Shown: positions 26,133 to 36,432, counted from the stretch's first letter. The stretch is 64,000 nt of DNA from Glaciecola sp964195425 (GCA_964195425.1 CAXMOM010000058.1:35991-99990), one strand, 5' to 3'. Made by a program: numbers and translations. Notes: generated by a model not told the origin, from the letters alone.

Positions 26133-29100
26133 ATGAATTTAAGTAGATTAGTTATTATGGCCTTTTGTGTCGTTGCATATTCCGTGTCTTCAATTGCGGC
26201 AGACAACGAAGTAGCAAAGTCGGGCATTGCCGCTATTTCAAATAACCTGTCGTCTAGCCAGGTCGTGAAAAGCAATAATAACCCATCGAAAGGCCGCTTT
26301 CTTGGACATCGAAAGTTTACCTACGAGCCTGATTTACAAAAAAACACCCTACATACGTACATTGTTGAACTCAACGAACTTGCGGTAGCCCAAGAGCCAC
26401 AAGCGATTGCCGAAATGGTGTTTCAAAAACAACGAGCAAATGCGAATGCAAACAACAGGCAGGCAAATAGCCTAACCAGCAAAGACTATTCGCAAAACTA
26501 TGCGGTTAACAGACAAATAGACAAAATTGTTCGCCAACAACAAGCATTTTTAGACCAAAGTGCAGCTCAACTTATTAATTTTAAAATATTAACAAGTTAT
26601 AAGTATGGCATTAATGGAATGGCAATTCGCGTAACCCAACTACAAGCACAAGCATTATCTCAACTGTCTCAGGTTAAACGTATTCAAAGAGAACAAACTC
26701 GCACGCTTAATACAGATAGAGGACCAGTTTTGATTGGTGCCCCTAAAGTGTGGGATGGCACGGCTTTTAGTGGAGTAGCGCAAACATTTGGCGAAGGTAT
26801 TATAATTGGTATTATTGATTCAGGTGTTAACACCGATCATCTTTCATTCGCAGAAATTGCAGGTGACGGATATGTGCATACTAATCCGCGTGGCGACGGC
26901 AATTACTTAGGTGATTGCGCGAGTATTTTTGCAGAACTGTGCAACAACAAGCTCATTGGCGTTTATAGTTACACTGACATTACCGACGATTACACCGACA
27001 CTAGTATTTTTCCACCTAACTTACCGCGAAATGGCGAAGACTATGGTGGACATGGTAGCCATGTTGCTAGCATTGCCGCGGGTAATATACTCATAAACGT
27101 AGATGAGGTTTTTCCTACGGTAGGAGAAGAACGTAGTTCTGGGACACCCACGGGTTTTACCTTTGACAAAATATCTGGCGTTGCTCCACGCGCTAATATT
27201 ATTTCATATCAAGTTTGTTATGGCGGCACCAACGAACGCGAAGATACCTATGCGGATTGTTTAGATAGCCCTATTTTAAAAGCGATAGACGACGCTATTA
27301 GAGATAATGTCGATGTTATTAACTTCTCAATTAGTGGTGGCGGCAATCCTTGGCTCAACCCAACAGAGCAGGCTTTTTTATCTGCCCGTAATGCCGGAAT
27401 ATTTGTGGCGGTTTCTGCAGATAATTCTGGTCCAGAACCTATTACGTCAGAAAAAACAGCGCCATGGTATACCGCAGTGGCTGCCAGTGAACACGGTCGT
27501 GAAAACGTTTTTTCTAAGCAGCTAAACGGATTTACTGGCGGTGCTAGTACCCTAAATGCCATGGTGGGGCAAAGCAATACTGGCTCTTTCACTGCTCCAA
27601 TTGTGTATGCTGGCGATTTTGGTAATACGAATGATCCAGGAGGTGACTCAGCACAATGTTTAGAGCCCTTCCCTGAAGGTACATTTAGTGGCCAAATAGT
27701 AGTGTGTGACAGAGGCGAGATTGCACGTATTCAAAAAGCAGTTAATGTGCGCGATGGCGGCGCTGGCGGTTATGTTTTAGTCAACGTAGATGGAAGCGAG
27801 ACATTTTTAGCCAACGACCAATACGTGATACCCGGCATACATATTGATGCAAGCAACGGTAATAACTTAAAAGCATGGCTACGGACAGGCCAAAATCACC
27901 GCGCAAATATAACGGGTGGTGTACCAACACAGACGGTAGATGCAAGCCGCGTAGATGTGTTGGCCGATTATTCGTCACGGGGGCCAAACGACGACATTAG
28001 CACTTTGTTACCTACTATGGCTGCACCCGGCAGTAATATTTTTGCGGCTTATGCCGACGAACAACTAGGCCACGATGGACATGAACCAGCGGCCAGTGAT
28101 TTTACCACTTTAAGCGGTACATCTATGTCTAGTCCGCATGTGGCTGGCGCAGCTGCTTTAATAAAAGCTGCTAACCCAACATGGGGACCTGACGAAATAA
28201 GGTCCGCCCTTGCCCTTACGGCGACCACTGCTATGCAGAAAGAAGACGGTACTACCCAGGCTGATTTTTTTGATATGGGTTCAGGTAGAATTCAAGTCGA
28301 CAAGGCGATTGCTAGCCCTCTTATAATGACGGAAACGTCGGCTAACTATGCCAACGCAAACCCATCTAGCGGTGGAGAACCAAGAAACCTTAATCTACCT
28401 TCAATCACTGATAATCAATGCGCTGGAATTTGCAGTTGGTCACGTTCCTTCACCGCCACAACAGACGCCACGTTTACCTATGCACCTATAACTATTTCAA
28501 CGGGTCTAACGGTTACCGCAACGCCATCAAGTTTCACATTGTTAGCGGGTCAATCTCAAAAGGTAAGCTTTACTATTGATAGCTTGCAAGCCTCTAAAGT
28601 CGACTACTCATTTGCCTTAGCAATGTTTACCTCTCCAGGTTTACCCGATGTTGCGTTGCCGGTGAGTGTACTTTCTTCTATTGGCAATTTTCCACTGAGC
28701 GTTGAGATTGAAGGTCGTCGTGAAAAAGATTCAATTCTAGTTAAAGATATTGAAGCCATAAGCATCGACATTTTTGAACTTACGGCTTATAAGCCGGTTA
28801 AATCGACTGTTTTAAACGCAACGATTACCCAAGACACTAACACCAATAATTATGTAGACAATGTAAATGATGGTGTAAGCATTACCACAATTACTGTGCC
28901 CGAAGATGCAAAACGCCTAATAGCAGAAATTAAGCAATCTAGTGCACCTGATTTAGATTTGTTTGTGTTATTTGACGCAGATGACAACGGCATACCAACA
29001 CTTGATGAAGAAATCGCAATAAGTCGCTCCGGCTCATCCTTAGAGGAAGTGCAAATAAACTATCCGCAAGCCGGTACATATTTTATTGCTATTCAAAGTT

Positions 29101-30386
29101 TCTTGGGAACTCCAAACCAAACAGATACTTTTGACATGCGGTTCGCAGTGGTTATCGACGAATTGGCTGGCGATAGCCTTAGAGCCGATGCACCTAGTAC
29201 TATAGAACCAAATATTCCATTTGATTTAAGGGTTATTTATGATTTACCACAATCAACAAGCGACGATAATTATTATGCGGCATTTGGCATAGGCAGCTCG
29301 GTAGGAGAAGAAAACATAGAGTTAATAACTATTGATATTGAGCGCGTAGACAACGATGTATTTGTTGACGGCACCGCTACACGCTTGAATGCAGGTGAAA
29401 GCGCACCTTTAAATGTAACGGTTAAGAGTAACCCAAGCAATGAGGCGCGCAATTACCGCGTAGTATTACCATTACCTGTAGGAACGAGTTTTACTAACTT
29501 TGCTACGACGAATAATGGACAACTAATCAATAACGAAATTGTATGGCTGGTAGACAAACCTGCCGGTTCTGCGTTTGACACTATTTTAAACTTTACAATT
29601 GAAGCCATAGCCGGCGTTCCAGCAGGCCCAATAATAGTAAATGCAAAAAGTGAATTGCTGTCACTGTCTTTTGCCGGTACTGAAACTAGCGAAGACTTTA
29701 CCTCTGTTCAAGTTGAAGGGGTTCCTGTAATAAGTTTTGATGGCAGCAGCACGGTTAGCTTAACGGTTACCGAAACTAAAAACTTGGTAATACCACTTAC
29801 AATCTCAGAACCTAACAATGACGACGTTACTGTTAGTTTCATACAGATATCAGGCCCAACTTCGGATATTACTGGTGTCCAAGGCAACTATACATTGCTT
29901 GCGCCTTTAGTAGATGCTGATACACAGCTAATTTATGACTTAACAGTTACTGACACAAATGGCAATTCCAGTGTTGGGTTAATAACAGTAAACGTGTTAA
30001 ACAATGGCTCGCCTATCATTAATTCAATTATCGCACCGACCAATGCCAATGGTGGCCAGCCAATTACAATAAGCGTTTCAGCAAGTGACCCAGAAAACGA
30101 TACCTTGTTATTACAAATAAATGGTAGAGACTTTAGTGGCACTAGTGCCACCTTAAACACGCCCACAAGTGGTGCGAGTATAAGATACGTTGTATCTGTG
30201 GGTGATGGCGTTACGCAAACTGAACAAATAGTTACCGTAATTTTGACGCAAGTTGTATTACCCGAACCAAGTTCTGGAGGCGGAGGTAGTATATCGTGGA
30301 TAGTTTTATGCTTATTGCCGTTTGGAATATCGAGAAGGCTACGTAAGCCAAAATCAGGCGCTTATAGCATTAGACCAAGTAGATAG
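26133..30386 (+). CDS. Secreted subtilisin-family (S8) protease with GlyGly-CTERM tail
   Basis: This 1417 aa precursor has a signal peptide (about 1-24, cleaving after SSIAA), an I9-like propeptide and an S8 domain. The triad is Asp229 (IIDSGVNTDH), His307 (GGHGSHVAS) and Ser664 (SGTSMSSPHVAGAAAL). A PA domain is inserted at about 490-590 (GQIVVCDRGE). Beta-rich C-terminal repeats follow, then SSGGGGSISW (1380-1389), a hydrophobic stretch and an Arg-rich end, a GlyGly-CTERM signal handled by rhombosortase. The tail runs about 15 residues past the arginines, which is longer than usual. I prefer the ATG at 26133 (GAGGAA 6 nt upstream) to the GTG at 26121. A terminator follows. Confidence 0.93.
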   Translation: MNLSRLVIMAFCVVAYSVSSIAADNEVAKSGIAAISNNLSSSQVVKSNNNPSKGRFLGHRKFTYEPDLQKNTLHTYIVELNELAVAQEPQAIAEMVFQKQRANANANNRQANSLTSKDYSQNYAVNRQIDKIVRQQQAFLDQSAAQLINFKILTSYKYGINGMAIRVTQLQAQALSQLSQVKRIQREQTRTLNTDRGPVLIGAPKVWDGTAFSGVAQTFGEGIIIGIIDSGVNTDHLSFAEIAGDGYVHTNPRGDGNYLGDCASIFAELCNNKLIGVYSYTDITDDYTDTSIFPPNLPRNGEDYGGHGSHVASIAAGNILINVDEVFPTVGEERSSGTPTGFTFDKISGVAPRANIISYQVCYGGTNEREDTYADCLDSPILKAIDDAIRDNVDVINFSISGGGNPWLNPTEQAFLSARNAGIFVAVSADNSGPEPITSEKTAPWYTAVAASEHGRENVFSKQLNGFTGGASTLNAMVGQSNTGSFTAPIVYAGDFGNTNDPGGDSAQCLEPFPEGTFSGQIVVCDRGEIARIQKAVNVRDGGAGGYVLVNVDGSETFLANDQYVIPGIHIDASNGNNLKAWLRTGQNHRANITGGVPTQTVDASRVDVLADYSSRGPNDDISTLLPTMAAPGSNIFAAYADEQLGHDGHEPAASDFTTLSGTSMSSPHVAGAAALIKAANPTWGPDEIRSALALTATTAMQKEDGTTQADFFDMGSGRIQVDKAIASPLIMTETSANYANANPSSGGEPRNLNLPSITDNQCAGICSWSRSFTATTDATFTYAPITISTGLTVTATPSSFTLLAGQSQKVSFTIDSLQASKVDYSFALAMFTSPGLPDVALPVSVLSSIGNFPLSVEIEGRREKDSILVKDIEAISIDIFELTAYKPVKSTVLNATITQDTNTNNYVDNVNDGVSITTITVPEDAKRLIAEIKQSSAPDLDLFVLFDADDNGIPTLDEEIAISRSGSSLEEVQINYPQAGTYFIAIQSFLGTPNQTDTFDMRFAVVIDELAGDSLRADAPSTIEPNIPFDLRVIYDLPQSTSDDNYYAAFGIGSSVGEENIELITIDIERVDNDVFVDGTATRLNAGESAPLNVTVKSNPSNEARNYRVVLPLPVGTSFTNFATTNNGQLINNEIVWLVDKPAGSAFDTILNFTIEAIAGVPAGPIIVNAKSELLSLSFAGTETSEDFTSVQVEGVPVISFDGSSTVSLTVTETKNLVIPLTISEPNNDDVTVSFIQISGPTSDITGVQGNYTLLAPLVDADTQLIYDLTVTDTNGNSSVGLITVNVLNNGSPIINSIIAPTNANGGQPITISVSASDPENDTLLLQINGRDFSGTSATLNTPTSGASIRYVVSVGDGVTQTEQIVTVILTQVVLPEPSSGGGGSISWIVLCLLPFGISRRLRKPKSGAYSIRPSR

Positions 30387-30404
30387 GTTTACTGTTTGTA
30401 TTTA

Positions 30405-30434
30405 CCAAAAAAAAGGCCCTAAGGCCTTTTTTTG
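30405..30434. terminator. Bidirectional terminator between protease and acidic lipoprotein
   Basis: A8-GGCC-CTAA-GGCC-T7 forms a compact hairpin with A/T flanks (30407-30433). It sits between two convergent genes and can end both. Confidence 0.85.
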
Positions 30435-30492
30435 TGATTTCAAATATTCTGACCAACAATTGTAGCTGCCGGTAATTAGCAACCTTCAGAAT

Positions 30493-30843
30493 TTAGCAAT
30501 CGTCAGCGCTTTGACCTAGCGCCTTCTTAGCGGCGATACAGGCTTCTTTCGCTTTTTGTGCTGCGTCATCCTTCATTTCGCTTGCAGTTTCTTTGGCGTC
30601 GTCAATCTTGTCACCAGCAGCGTCTTTAACGTCATCATAAGCGGCAACAGCGTCGTCTTTCATTTCTCCAGCGCTGTCTTTTGCGCTATCAAGCATGTCG
30701 CCCGACTCATCTTCTACTTCAACAACCACTTCCATTGCTTCTTCTTTAACATCTTCAGCAGGCTCTTTTTGAGGTTCAGAGCAAGCAGCTAGACCAATCG
30801 TTGATGCAATTAAAGCAATCAATAGTTTGTTTTTTGATAACAT
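30493..30843 (-). CDS. Small acidic LEA-like lipoprotein
   Basis: This 116 aa protein has a lipoprotein signal peptide ending in the lipobox IGLAAC (Cys21). The rest is very acidic and helical, with repeated units such as DSAKDSAGEMKDDAVAAYDD and DDAKETASEMKDDAAQKAKE, resembling LEA/apolipophorin-like repeats. It ends with a Cys pair (KEACIAAKK, ADDC). A clear AAAGGAAC Shine-Dalgarno supports the start. No enzymatic role is suggested. A structural or stress-related envelope role is a guess. Confidence 0.8.
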   Translation of the reverse strand: MLSKNKLLIALIASTIGLAACSEPQKEPAEDVKEEAMEVVVEVEDESGDMLDSAKDSAGEMKDDAVAAYDDVKDAAGDKIDDAKETASEMKDDAAQKAKEACIAAKKALGQSADDC

Positions 30844-31012
30844 TAGTTTGTTCCTTTTTTGTTATGAAGCCGCTAAGATAGCGTCATTCAGTCTATAAAG
30901 CCAATATTGTTTCACCTTTTGAGCTAAGTTTAAGGAATGAATACTTCTTTTTCTTAAAAAAATGAAGAATAATTAAACGAACACTATTGGGCTAATACAA
31001 ACTATATTCTAA

Positions 31013-32389
31013 CTAAGCTGAGCTATCGTTTAAAATTCTCTTTTGTATTACCTTAACTCTCATAAATAAAAGAACAGCAGCTACACTTAAACCTGTAATA
31101 AATCCAATCCAAAATCCAGCGGCAGCTAATCTAGGCACAACTAAGTCGCTTAAACCCAATATCACCCCTACCGGGAATCCTACCAGCCAATACGATATAA
31201 AACTGATAATAAACATGGCTTTGGTATCTTTATATCCACGAAGAGCGTTTGCTGAAACCACCTGAATTGCATCTGAGAACTGAAATAAAGCGGCCAAAAT
31301 AAGCAAAGATGCGGCAGCGGTAATAACTGCCGTTTCGTTACTGTAAATACTCGCAATCTGGTCATTGAAAAACAAAATAGTCGAAGCGGTTACTACCACT
31401 GTACTTACGGCGAGCAACATGCCTGCCCAGTATGCTTTTTTAGTATGATGGTTACGGCCTTCCCCAATTAAAAAACCGATCCTAATAGCAAGGGCCAAAC
31501 CAATACTAAGTGGAAACATAAATATTAAAGAAGAAACATTAAGCGCTATCTGATGGGCGGCTACCGTTAATGCACCTAAAGGCGCCAATAAAACAGCAAC
31601 AACCGCAAACAGCGTTACTTCAAACACTAAGGTAAAGGCAATGGGCAAGCCAAGCCGTAATAAATATTCAATGTCAGGCTTAGACGCGGGTATGATCCGC
31701 TCATAAAGTTTATATTTTTTAAGTTTGGTCGCAAAGAAGGTATAGGCAAAGGTCACAATTGCCATGGTATAGAAAACTAACATGGTGGCTAAACCGCAGC
31801 CCGCACCACCCATTTCTGGCATACCAAACAAACCATTTATAAAAATATAATTTACCGGAATATTAACTAACAAACCTGCACCCATTATCATCATAGTGGG
31901 CAGGGTAATAGATAAACCTTCACAATAATTACGCAGTGTTTGATAAATCCCAAACGCGGGTGCAGACAACAACACATAAAACAAGTAATCGCTGGTTTTT
32001 TGCGTTAGCTCGCTAGGCATGTCAATAGCACCAACGGCGCTTGGAATTGCAAACAGCAGGAGCAACACTGGCACTGAGAGACCAAGCGATATATATAACA
32101 TTTGTTGAACCGAATTGGCAACATCACTGGTGTTTTTAGCGCCATCAAAACGAGAAATGATAGGCGACAAACCTAAGGTGATTCCCTGCATAAAAATAAG
32201 CACAGGCAAACTCATTCCAAAGCCAATGGCAACCGCCGCCATGTCTGTCGAATTATATCGACCTGCCATAATGGTATCAGACACACCCATTAATGTTTGC
32301 GTGACTTGGGCTATAAGCAAAGGCCAAGCAAGAGATGCAAGTACTTTAAATTCTTTGAAGAAACTATTGTCAACGACGGCAGTTGTCAT
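31013..32389 (-). CDS. MATE-family multidrug efflux transporter
   Basis: This 458 aa protein has about 12 predicted membrane helices in two homologous halves, the MATE (multi-antimicrobial extrusion) layout. Characteristic stretches are ASLAWPLLIAQVTQTLMGVS near the N terminus and GLPIAFTLVFEVTLFAVVAV at the start of the second half. It probably exports cationic compounds or drugs by Na+ or H+ antiport (NorM-like). It overlaps rluF by 4 nt and so is likely co-transcribed with it. Confidence 0.9.
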   Translation of the reverse strand: MTTAVVDNSFFKEFKVLASLAWPLLIAQVTQTLMGVSDTIMAGRYNSTDMAAVAIGFGMSLPVLIFMQGITLGLSPIISRFDGAKNTSDVANSVQQMLYISLGLSVPVLLLLFAIPSAVGAIDMPSELTQKTSDYLFYVLLSAPAFGIYQTLRNYCEGLSITLPTMMIMGAGLLVNIPVNYIFINGLFGMPEMGGAGCGLATMLVFYTMAIVTFAYTFFATKLKKYKLYERIIPASKPDIEYLLRLGLPIAFTLVFEVTLFAVVAVLLAPLGALTVAAHQIALNVSSLIFMFPLSIGLALAIRIGFLIGEGRNHHTKKAYWAGMLLAVSTVVVTASTILFFNDQIASIYSNETAVITAAASLLILAALFQFSDAIQVVSANALRGYKDTKAMFIISFISYWLVGFPVGVILGLSDLVVPRLAAAGFWIGFITGLSVAAVLLFMRVKVIQKRILNDSSA

Positions 32390-33135
32390 ATATCGGTAGC
32401 TGGAGGCAAGTCAGGCGCAACCTTAGTCGATTCCATTAATGCACTGTTCATAATCTGCATTTCTTGCTCGGTTAAATGCCTATACTGTGCACAAGGAAGG
32501 CCCTTTAAGTCAATATGCATAATCCGTTTTCTGACTAATTTAGTGACCCCGAACGTCAGGTACTCGCACATTCGGCGAATTTGGCGATTTAAACCCTGTT
32601 GCAGGACAATTTCAAAGCTTTGTTTGCCTATTTGCTTTACTTCGCAGGGCAATGTAACCGTATTGAGAATAGGTACACCTTTGGCCATTAATTCAATAAA
32701 CTGAGGAGTAATGGCTCTGTCGACAGTGACACGATAGAGTTTTTCATGAGCATTTTCCGCTCGTAATATTTTATTGACGATATCGCCATCGTTGGTAAGT
32801 AATATTAATCCCTCTGATGGTTTATCAAGACGACCAATCGGGAAAATTCGCTGCTTATAGCCAATAGCATCTATAATATTACCGCTAATTTTGCGCTCGG
32901 TAGTACAGGTAATTCCAACAGGCTTGTTGTAAGCAATGTACACACGATCACTTTTGTTTTGAGCTACGGGCTCTATGAGCTGACCATTTATGGTCACCCT
33001 ATCACCCTCACCTATTTTTGTGCCAAGCTCTGGTTGTGCACCATTTACTCGCACTTGCTTTGTTTCAATCAAGGCATCGGCCGCTCGACGAGAACAAAAG
33101 CCGGTATCACTAATATATTTATTAAGTCTTTTCAC
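32386..33135 (-). CDS. rluF: 23S rRNA pseudouridine synthase RluF-like
   Basis: This 249 aa protein has an N-terminal S4 RNA-binding domain (MKRLNKYISDTGFCSRRAAD) and a RsuA-type pseudouridine synthase domain with the catalytic Asp in FPIGRLDKPSEGLILLTNDG. The later LNRQIRRMCEYL motif is typical of RluF/RluB. The match to RluF (U2604 of 23S rRNA) is by sequence resemblance. RluF in E. coli is about 290 aa, and the shorter C tail here is common. Confidence 0.85.
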   Translation of the reverse strand: MKRLNKYISDTGFCSRRAADALIETKQVRVNGAQPELGTKIGEGDRVTINGQLIEPVAQNKSDRVYIAYNKPVGITCTTERKISGNIIDAIGYKQRIFPIGRLDKPSEGLILLTNDGDIVNKILRAENAHEKLYRVTVDRAITPQFIELMAKGVPILNTVTLPCEVKQIGKQSFEIVLQQGLNRQIRRMCEYLTFGVTKLVRKRIMHIDLKGLPCAQYRHLTEQEMQIMNSALMESTKVAPDLPPATDI

Positions 33136-33169
33136 AGTATTCTTTGCGCAAGGACGGCATTTGCAAAGG

Positions 33170-34348
33170 TTATTTTTTCAATAACGCTTTCATACCATCG
33201 GTTAATCCTTCTAGGGTTAAAGGATACATCTTATCATTCAATAGTTCTTTCATTATTTGAATAGATGCATGATAAAGCCAGTATTCTTTGGGCTGTGGGT
33301 TTAGCCATATAGCATATTCAAAGTGATTCATTAAACGTTGCATCCACGCGCTACCTGGCTCTTCATTCCAAAATTCAACGCTACCACCTGGATACGTTAT
33401 CTCGTACGGCCCCATGGTAGCATCGCCAATAATAATTACTTTATAGTCGCGAGGATATTTGTGAATAATGCTATATACGTCGGTTCCAGCGTCGTCTCGA
33501 CGCTTATTGTCTTTCCATACGCTGTCATAAATACAATTATGAAAATAAAAGAACTCAATATGTTTAAATTCTGCGTGCGCGGCTGAGAATAACTCTTCGC
33601 ACTGTTGGATATGCGGGTCCATAGAGCCTCCCACATCAAAAAACAGTAGTAGCTTAATTGCATTGTGTCGCAGCGGCGCCATTTTTATCTCTAAATAACC
33701 TGCGTTTCGTGCGGTAGAGCTTATCGTGTCGCTTACATCAAGCTCTTCGCTTGCGCCGGTCCGTGCAAATTTGCGAAGCCTTCGTAACGCAATTTTAATG
33801 TTTCGCGTACCCAGTTCAACATCATTAGACAAGTTCTTATAAGTACGTTTATCCCATACTTTTACGGCTGAATTATTCCGGTTTTGCTTTTGACCAATCC
33901 TTACGCCCTCGGGATTATAACCATTGGCTCCAAACGGTGAGGTACCGCCCGTACCTATCCATTTGTTGCCTCCCTGGTGACGTTTTTCCTGCTCGTCTAG
34001 CCTTTCTTGCAATGTTTCCATTAACTTGTCGAGGCCTCCAAGAGCCTCTACTTTTTTCTTTTCTTCGTCACTTAAAAACTTTTCCAAAGCGTTTTTAAGC
34101 CACTCATCGGGAATGTCTTGGTCAAACAAATTAATCGCTTGAACGCCTTTGAAATATTCACCAAAGGCTTGATCAAACTTATCAAATTGACTTTCATCCT
34201 TTATTAACACTGTACGACTTAGTAGATAAAAATCGTTCATATCGCCGTAAACCAAGTTGGCTTTTAATACCGCCATTAGGTCCAAAAACTCGGTGATAGT
34301 GGTTTTTAATTTGTGCTTTCGAAGTGTAAAGAAGAAATCAATTAGCAT
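33170..34348 (-). CDS. VWA-domain (CoxE-like) protein
   Basis: This 392 aa protein has a C-terminal von Willebrand A-type domain with a MIDAS motif in LLFFDVGGSMDPHI and a second metal loop at IIIGDATMGPYEI. Its N-terminal region (HKLKTTITEFLDLMAVLK) is typical of CoxE/DUF58-related partners of MoxR ATPases. The ATG overlaps the stop of the upstream MoxR ATPase (TAATG), a tight translational link. Such pairs are thought to act as chaperones for metal insertion or complex assembly. The client is unknown. Confidence 0.85.
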   Translation of the reverse strand: MLIDFFFTLRKHKLKTTITEFLDLMAVLKANLVYGDMNDFYLLSRTVLIKDESQFDKFDQAFGEYFKGVQAINLFDQDIPDEWLKNALEKFLSDEEKKKVEALGGLDKLMETLQERLDEQEKRHQGGNKWIGTGGTSPFGANGYNPEGVRIGQKQNRNNSAVKVWDKRTYKNLSNDVELGTRNIKIALRRLRKFARTGASEELDVSDTISSTARNAGYLEIKMAPLRHNAIKLLLFFDVGGSMDPHIQQCEELFSAAHAEFKHIEFFYFHNCIYDSVWKDNKRRDDAGTDVYSIIHKYPRDYKVIIIGDATMGPYEITYPGGSVEFWNEEPGSAWMQRLMNHFEYAIWLNPQPKEYWLYHASIQIMKELLNDKMYPLTLEGLTDGMKALLKK

Positions 34349-35184
34349 TAGCGACGAGCCATAAACATGAGTTTTTCGAATAAATGAATATCTTGTTCAT
34401 TCTTCAGTAAAGCACCGTACAATGGGGGCAATGCATTTTTGGCATCTTTATCATGAAGTACACTGGCAGGAATTTCGTCTGCAACAAGCAGCTTTAACCA
34501 ATCAATTAGCTCAGACGTTGATGGACGCTTTTTCAACCCCCCTACATCTCTTATCTGAAAAAACGAAGAGAGCGCTTGATCAAGTAACTCTTTCTTAATA
34601 TCCGGAAAATGTACATTTACAATTTGTCGCATTTGCTCGGCATCAGGGAATTCTATGTAGTGGAAAAAACATCTTCTGAGAAAGGCGTCTGGCAGTTCTT
34701 TTTCGTTATTAGAAGTAATTATCACGATGGGACGTTGTTTGGCCACAATACGTTCTTGTGTTTCATAAACAAAAAATTCCATTTTGTCGAGTTCCAACAA
34801 TAGGTCGTTTGGAAATTCTATATCAGCTTTGTCTATTTCATCTATCAACAAAATAGGACGTTCGCCGGCGGTAAATGCTTCCCAAAGCTTACCTTTTACA
34901 ATGTAGTTACTTATGTCTTTTACTTTTTCATCGCCAAGCTGTGAGTCTCTTAAACGAGAGACTGCATCATATTCGTATAAGCCCTGCTGCGCTTTGGTCG
35001 TTGATTTTATATGCCACTGAAGTAGGTTGGCATCAAGCGCCAGCGCCAGTTGTTCGGCAAGCATCGTTTTACCAGTGCCTGGCTCACCTTTTATCAGTAA
35101 GGGTTTTTCTAATGTTATGGCTGCATTCACAGCTAGTTGTAACTGTTTGCTGGCGATATAATCGCTAGTACCTGTAAAACCCAT
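34348..35184 (-). CDS. MoxR-family AAA+ ATPase
   Basis: This 278 aa AAA+ protein has Walker A GEPGTGKTMLAEQLA (about residues 37-51), Walker B ILLIDEIDKAD, a sensor-1 VIITSNNEKELPDAF and an arginine-finger-type RRCFFHYIEFPD. It is a MoxR-type ATPase translationally coupled to the VWA protein downstream. Together they probably remodel or mature a partner protein (family knowledge). No obvious client gene lies beside them. Confidence 0.9.
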   Translation of the reverse strand: MGFTGTSDYIASKQLQLAVNAAITLEKPLLIKGEPGTGKTMLAEQLALALDANLLQWHIKSTTKAQQGLYEYDAVSRLRDSQLGDEKVKDISNYIVKGKLWEAFTAGERPILLIDEIDKADIEFPNDLLLELDKMEFFVYETQERIVAKQRPIVIITSNNEKELPDAFLRRCFFHYIEFPDAEQMRQIVNVHFPDIKKELLDQALSSFFQIRDVGGLKKRPSTSELIDWLKLLVADEIPASVLHDKDAKNALPPLYGALLKNEQDIHLFEKLMFMARR

Positions 35185-35223
35185 AGTATTCCCATTTAGT
35201 TTATTTGAATTATTATCAATATG

Positions 35224-35263
35224 AGGCTATGTTTTATTATGTTCTCACTACAAAACATAGCCT
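35224..35263. repeat. 12-bp perfect inverted repeat upstream of MoxR and cysK
   Basis: AGGCTATGTTTT (35224-35235) and AAAACATAGCCT (35252-35263) are perfect inverted repeats 16 nt apart in the divergent gap between the MoxR gene and cysK. No U-tract follows on either strand, so it is more likely a cruciform, an mRNA leader hairpin or a two-half operator than a terminator. Confidence 0.55.
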
Positions 35264-35442
35264 TTGCTATAAAAAACGTTATTATTCCTAATAAGATATA
35301 GCAAAATAACTGTTTGAATTTTTCTAATTAAGCATAATCTTACTACTGTACGAAGTTTACGTGGTGAACGACAGTAAAGATTATTAATAAACACCAGTAA
35401 AAATCAGTGATATATATATTTTAAAATAAGGGATAAACACCA

Positions 35443-36405
35443 ATGAATGTATTTGAAGACAGTTCATTAGCCATCGGCAACACGCCGCTAGTGAAACTTA
35501 ATCGGGTTGTGTCGGGCAATGTCTACGCCAAAATAGAGTCGCGTAATCCAAGTTTCAGCGTAAAGTGCCGCATTGGCGCTAACATGATTTGGGAGGCTGA
35601 AAAAAACGGCACCTTAACCAAAGATAAAGAAATCATTGAAGCTACTAGTGGAAACACCGGTATTGCTTTGGCTTTCGTCGCGGCATCTCGTGGTTATAAA
35701 ATCACACTAACCATGCCAAGCAGCATGAGTTTAGAGCGCAGAAAGCTATTAAAGGCATTAGGTGCGACACTTGTACTAACAGAACCCCCAAAAGGCATGA
35801 AAGGAGCCATAGGGAAGGTAGAAGAGTTGATGGCTGCGAATCCAGATAAATATGTGGCTATGAATCAGTTTGATAACCCCGCCAATCCGGCAATTCACGA
35901 ACAAACCACAGGACCTGAAATTTGGGCAGCGACCGACGGTAAAGTAGACGTATTTATTGCAGGTGTAGGCACCGGTGGTACTATTAGCGGTACGTCTAAA
36001 TACCTTAAAAGCAAAGGCAAACCTATTACAGCGGTAGCGGTTGAACCACTCGATTCACCCGTTATTACACAAGCTCTGGCAGGTGAACCATTAACACCAG
36101 CACCACATAAGATTCAAGGTATTGGTGCAGGCTTTATTCCTGGCAACTTAGACTTAAGCATCATTGACGAAGTTGAACTGGTAAGCAATGAAGATTGTAT
36201 GAAAATGGCCCAACGCCTTATGCGAGAAGAAGGCATTTTAGCGGGCATTTCGTCAGGTGCTGCGGTTGTTGCTGCTGACCGCTTTTCACAACGTCCAGAA
36301 AACAAAGACAAAATAATAGTAGTACTGCTCGCTTCAGGCACTGAGCGCTACTTAAGTAGTCCACTTTTTGCGGGTGAATTTTCAGAACTTGAAGAAGTAC
36401 AATAG
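35443..36405 (+). CDS. cysK: Cysteine synthase A
   Basis: This 320 aa PLP enzyme makes cysteine from O-acetylserine and sulfide. The PLP lysine lies in NPSFSVKCRIGANMIW. TSGNTGIALAF, GVGTGGTISGTSKYLK and GILAGISSGAA are all typical. The sequence resembles E. coli CysK along its full length, and the CysK-type KCR motif favours CysK over CysM. It is followed by a strong terminator. A 258-bp upstream region may carry control sites, but I could not identify a CysB site. Confidence 0.95.
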   Translation: MNVFEDSSLAIGNTPLVKLNRVVSGNVYAKIESRNPSFSVKCRIGANMIWEAEKNGTLTKDKEIIEATSGNTGIALAFVAASRGYKITLTMPSSMSLERRKLLKALGATLVLTEPPKGMKGAIGKVEELMAANPDKYVAMNQFDNPANPAIHEQTTGPEIWAATDGKVDVFIAGVGTGGTISGTSKYLKSKGKPITAVAVEPLDSPVITQALAGEPLTPAPHKIQGIGAGFIPGNLDLSIIDEVELVSNEDCMKMAQRLMREEGILAGISSGAAVVAADRFSQRPENKDKIIVVLLASGTERYLSSPLFAGEFSELEEVQ

Positions 36406-36432
36406 CCACATCTAGCGCTTATTTTTTCACGT

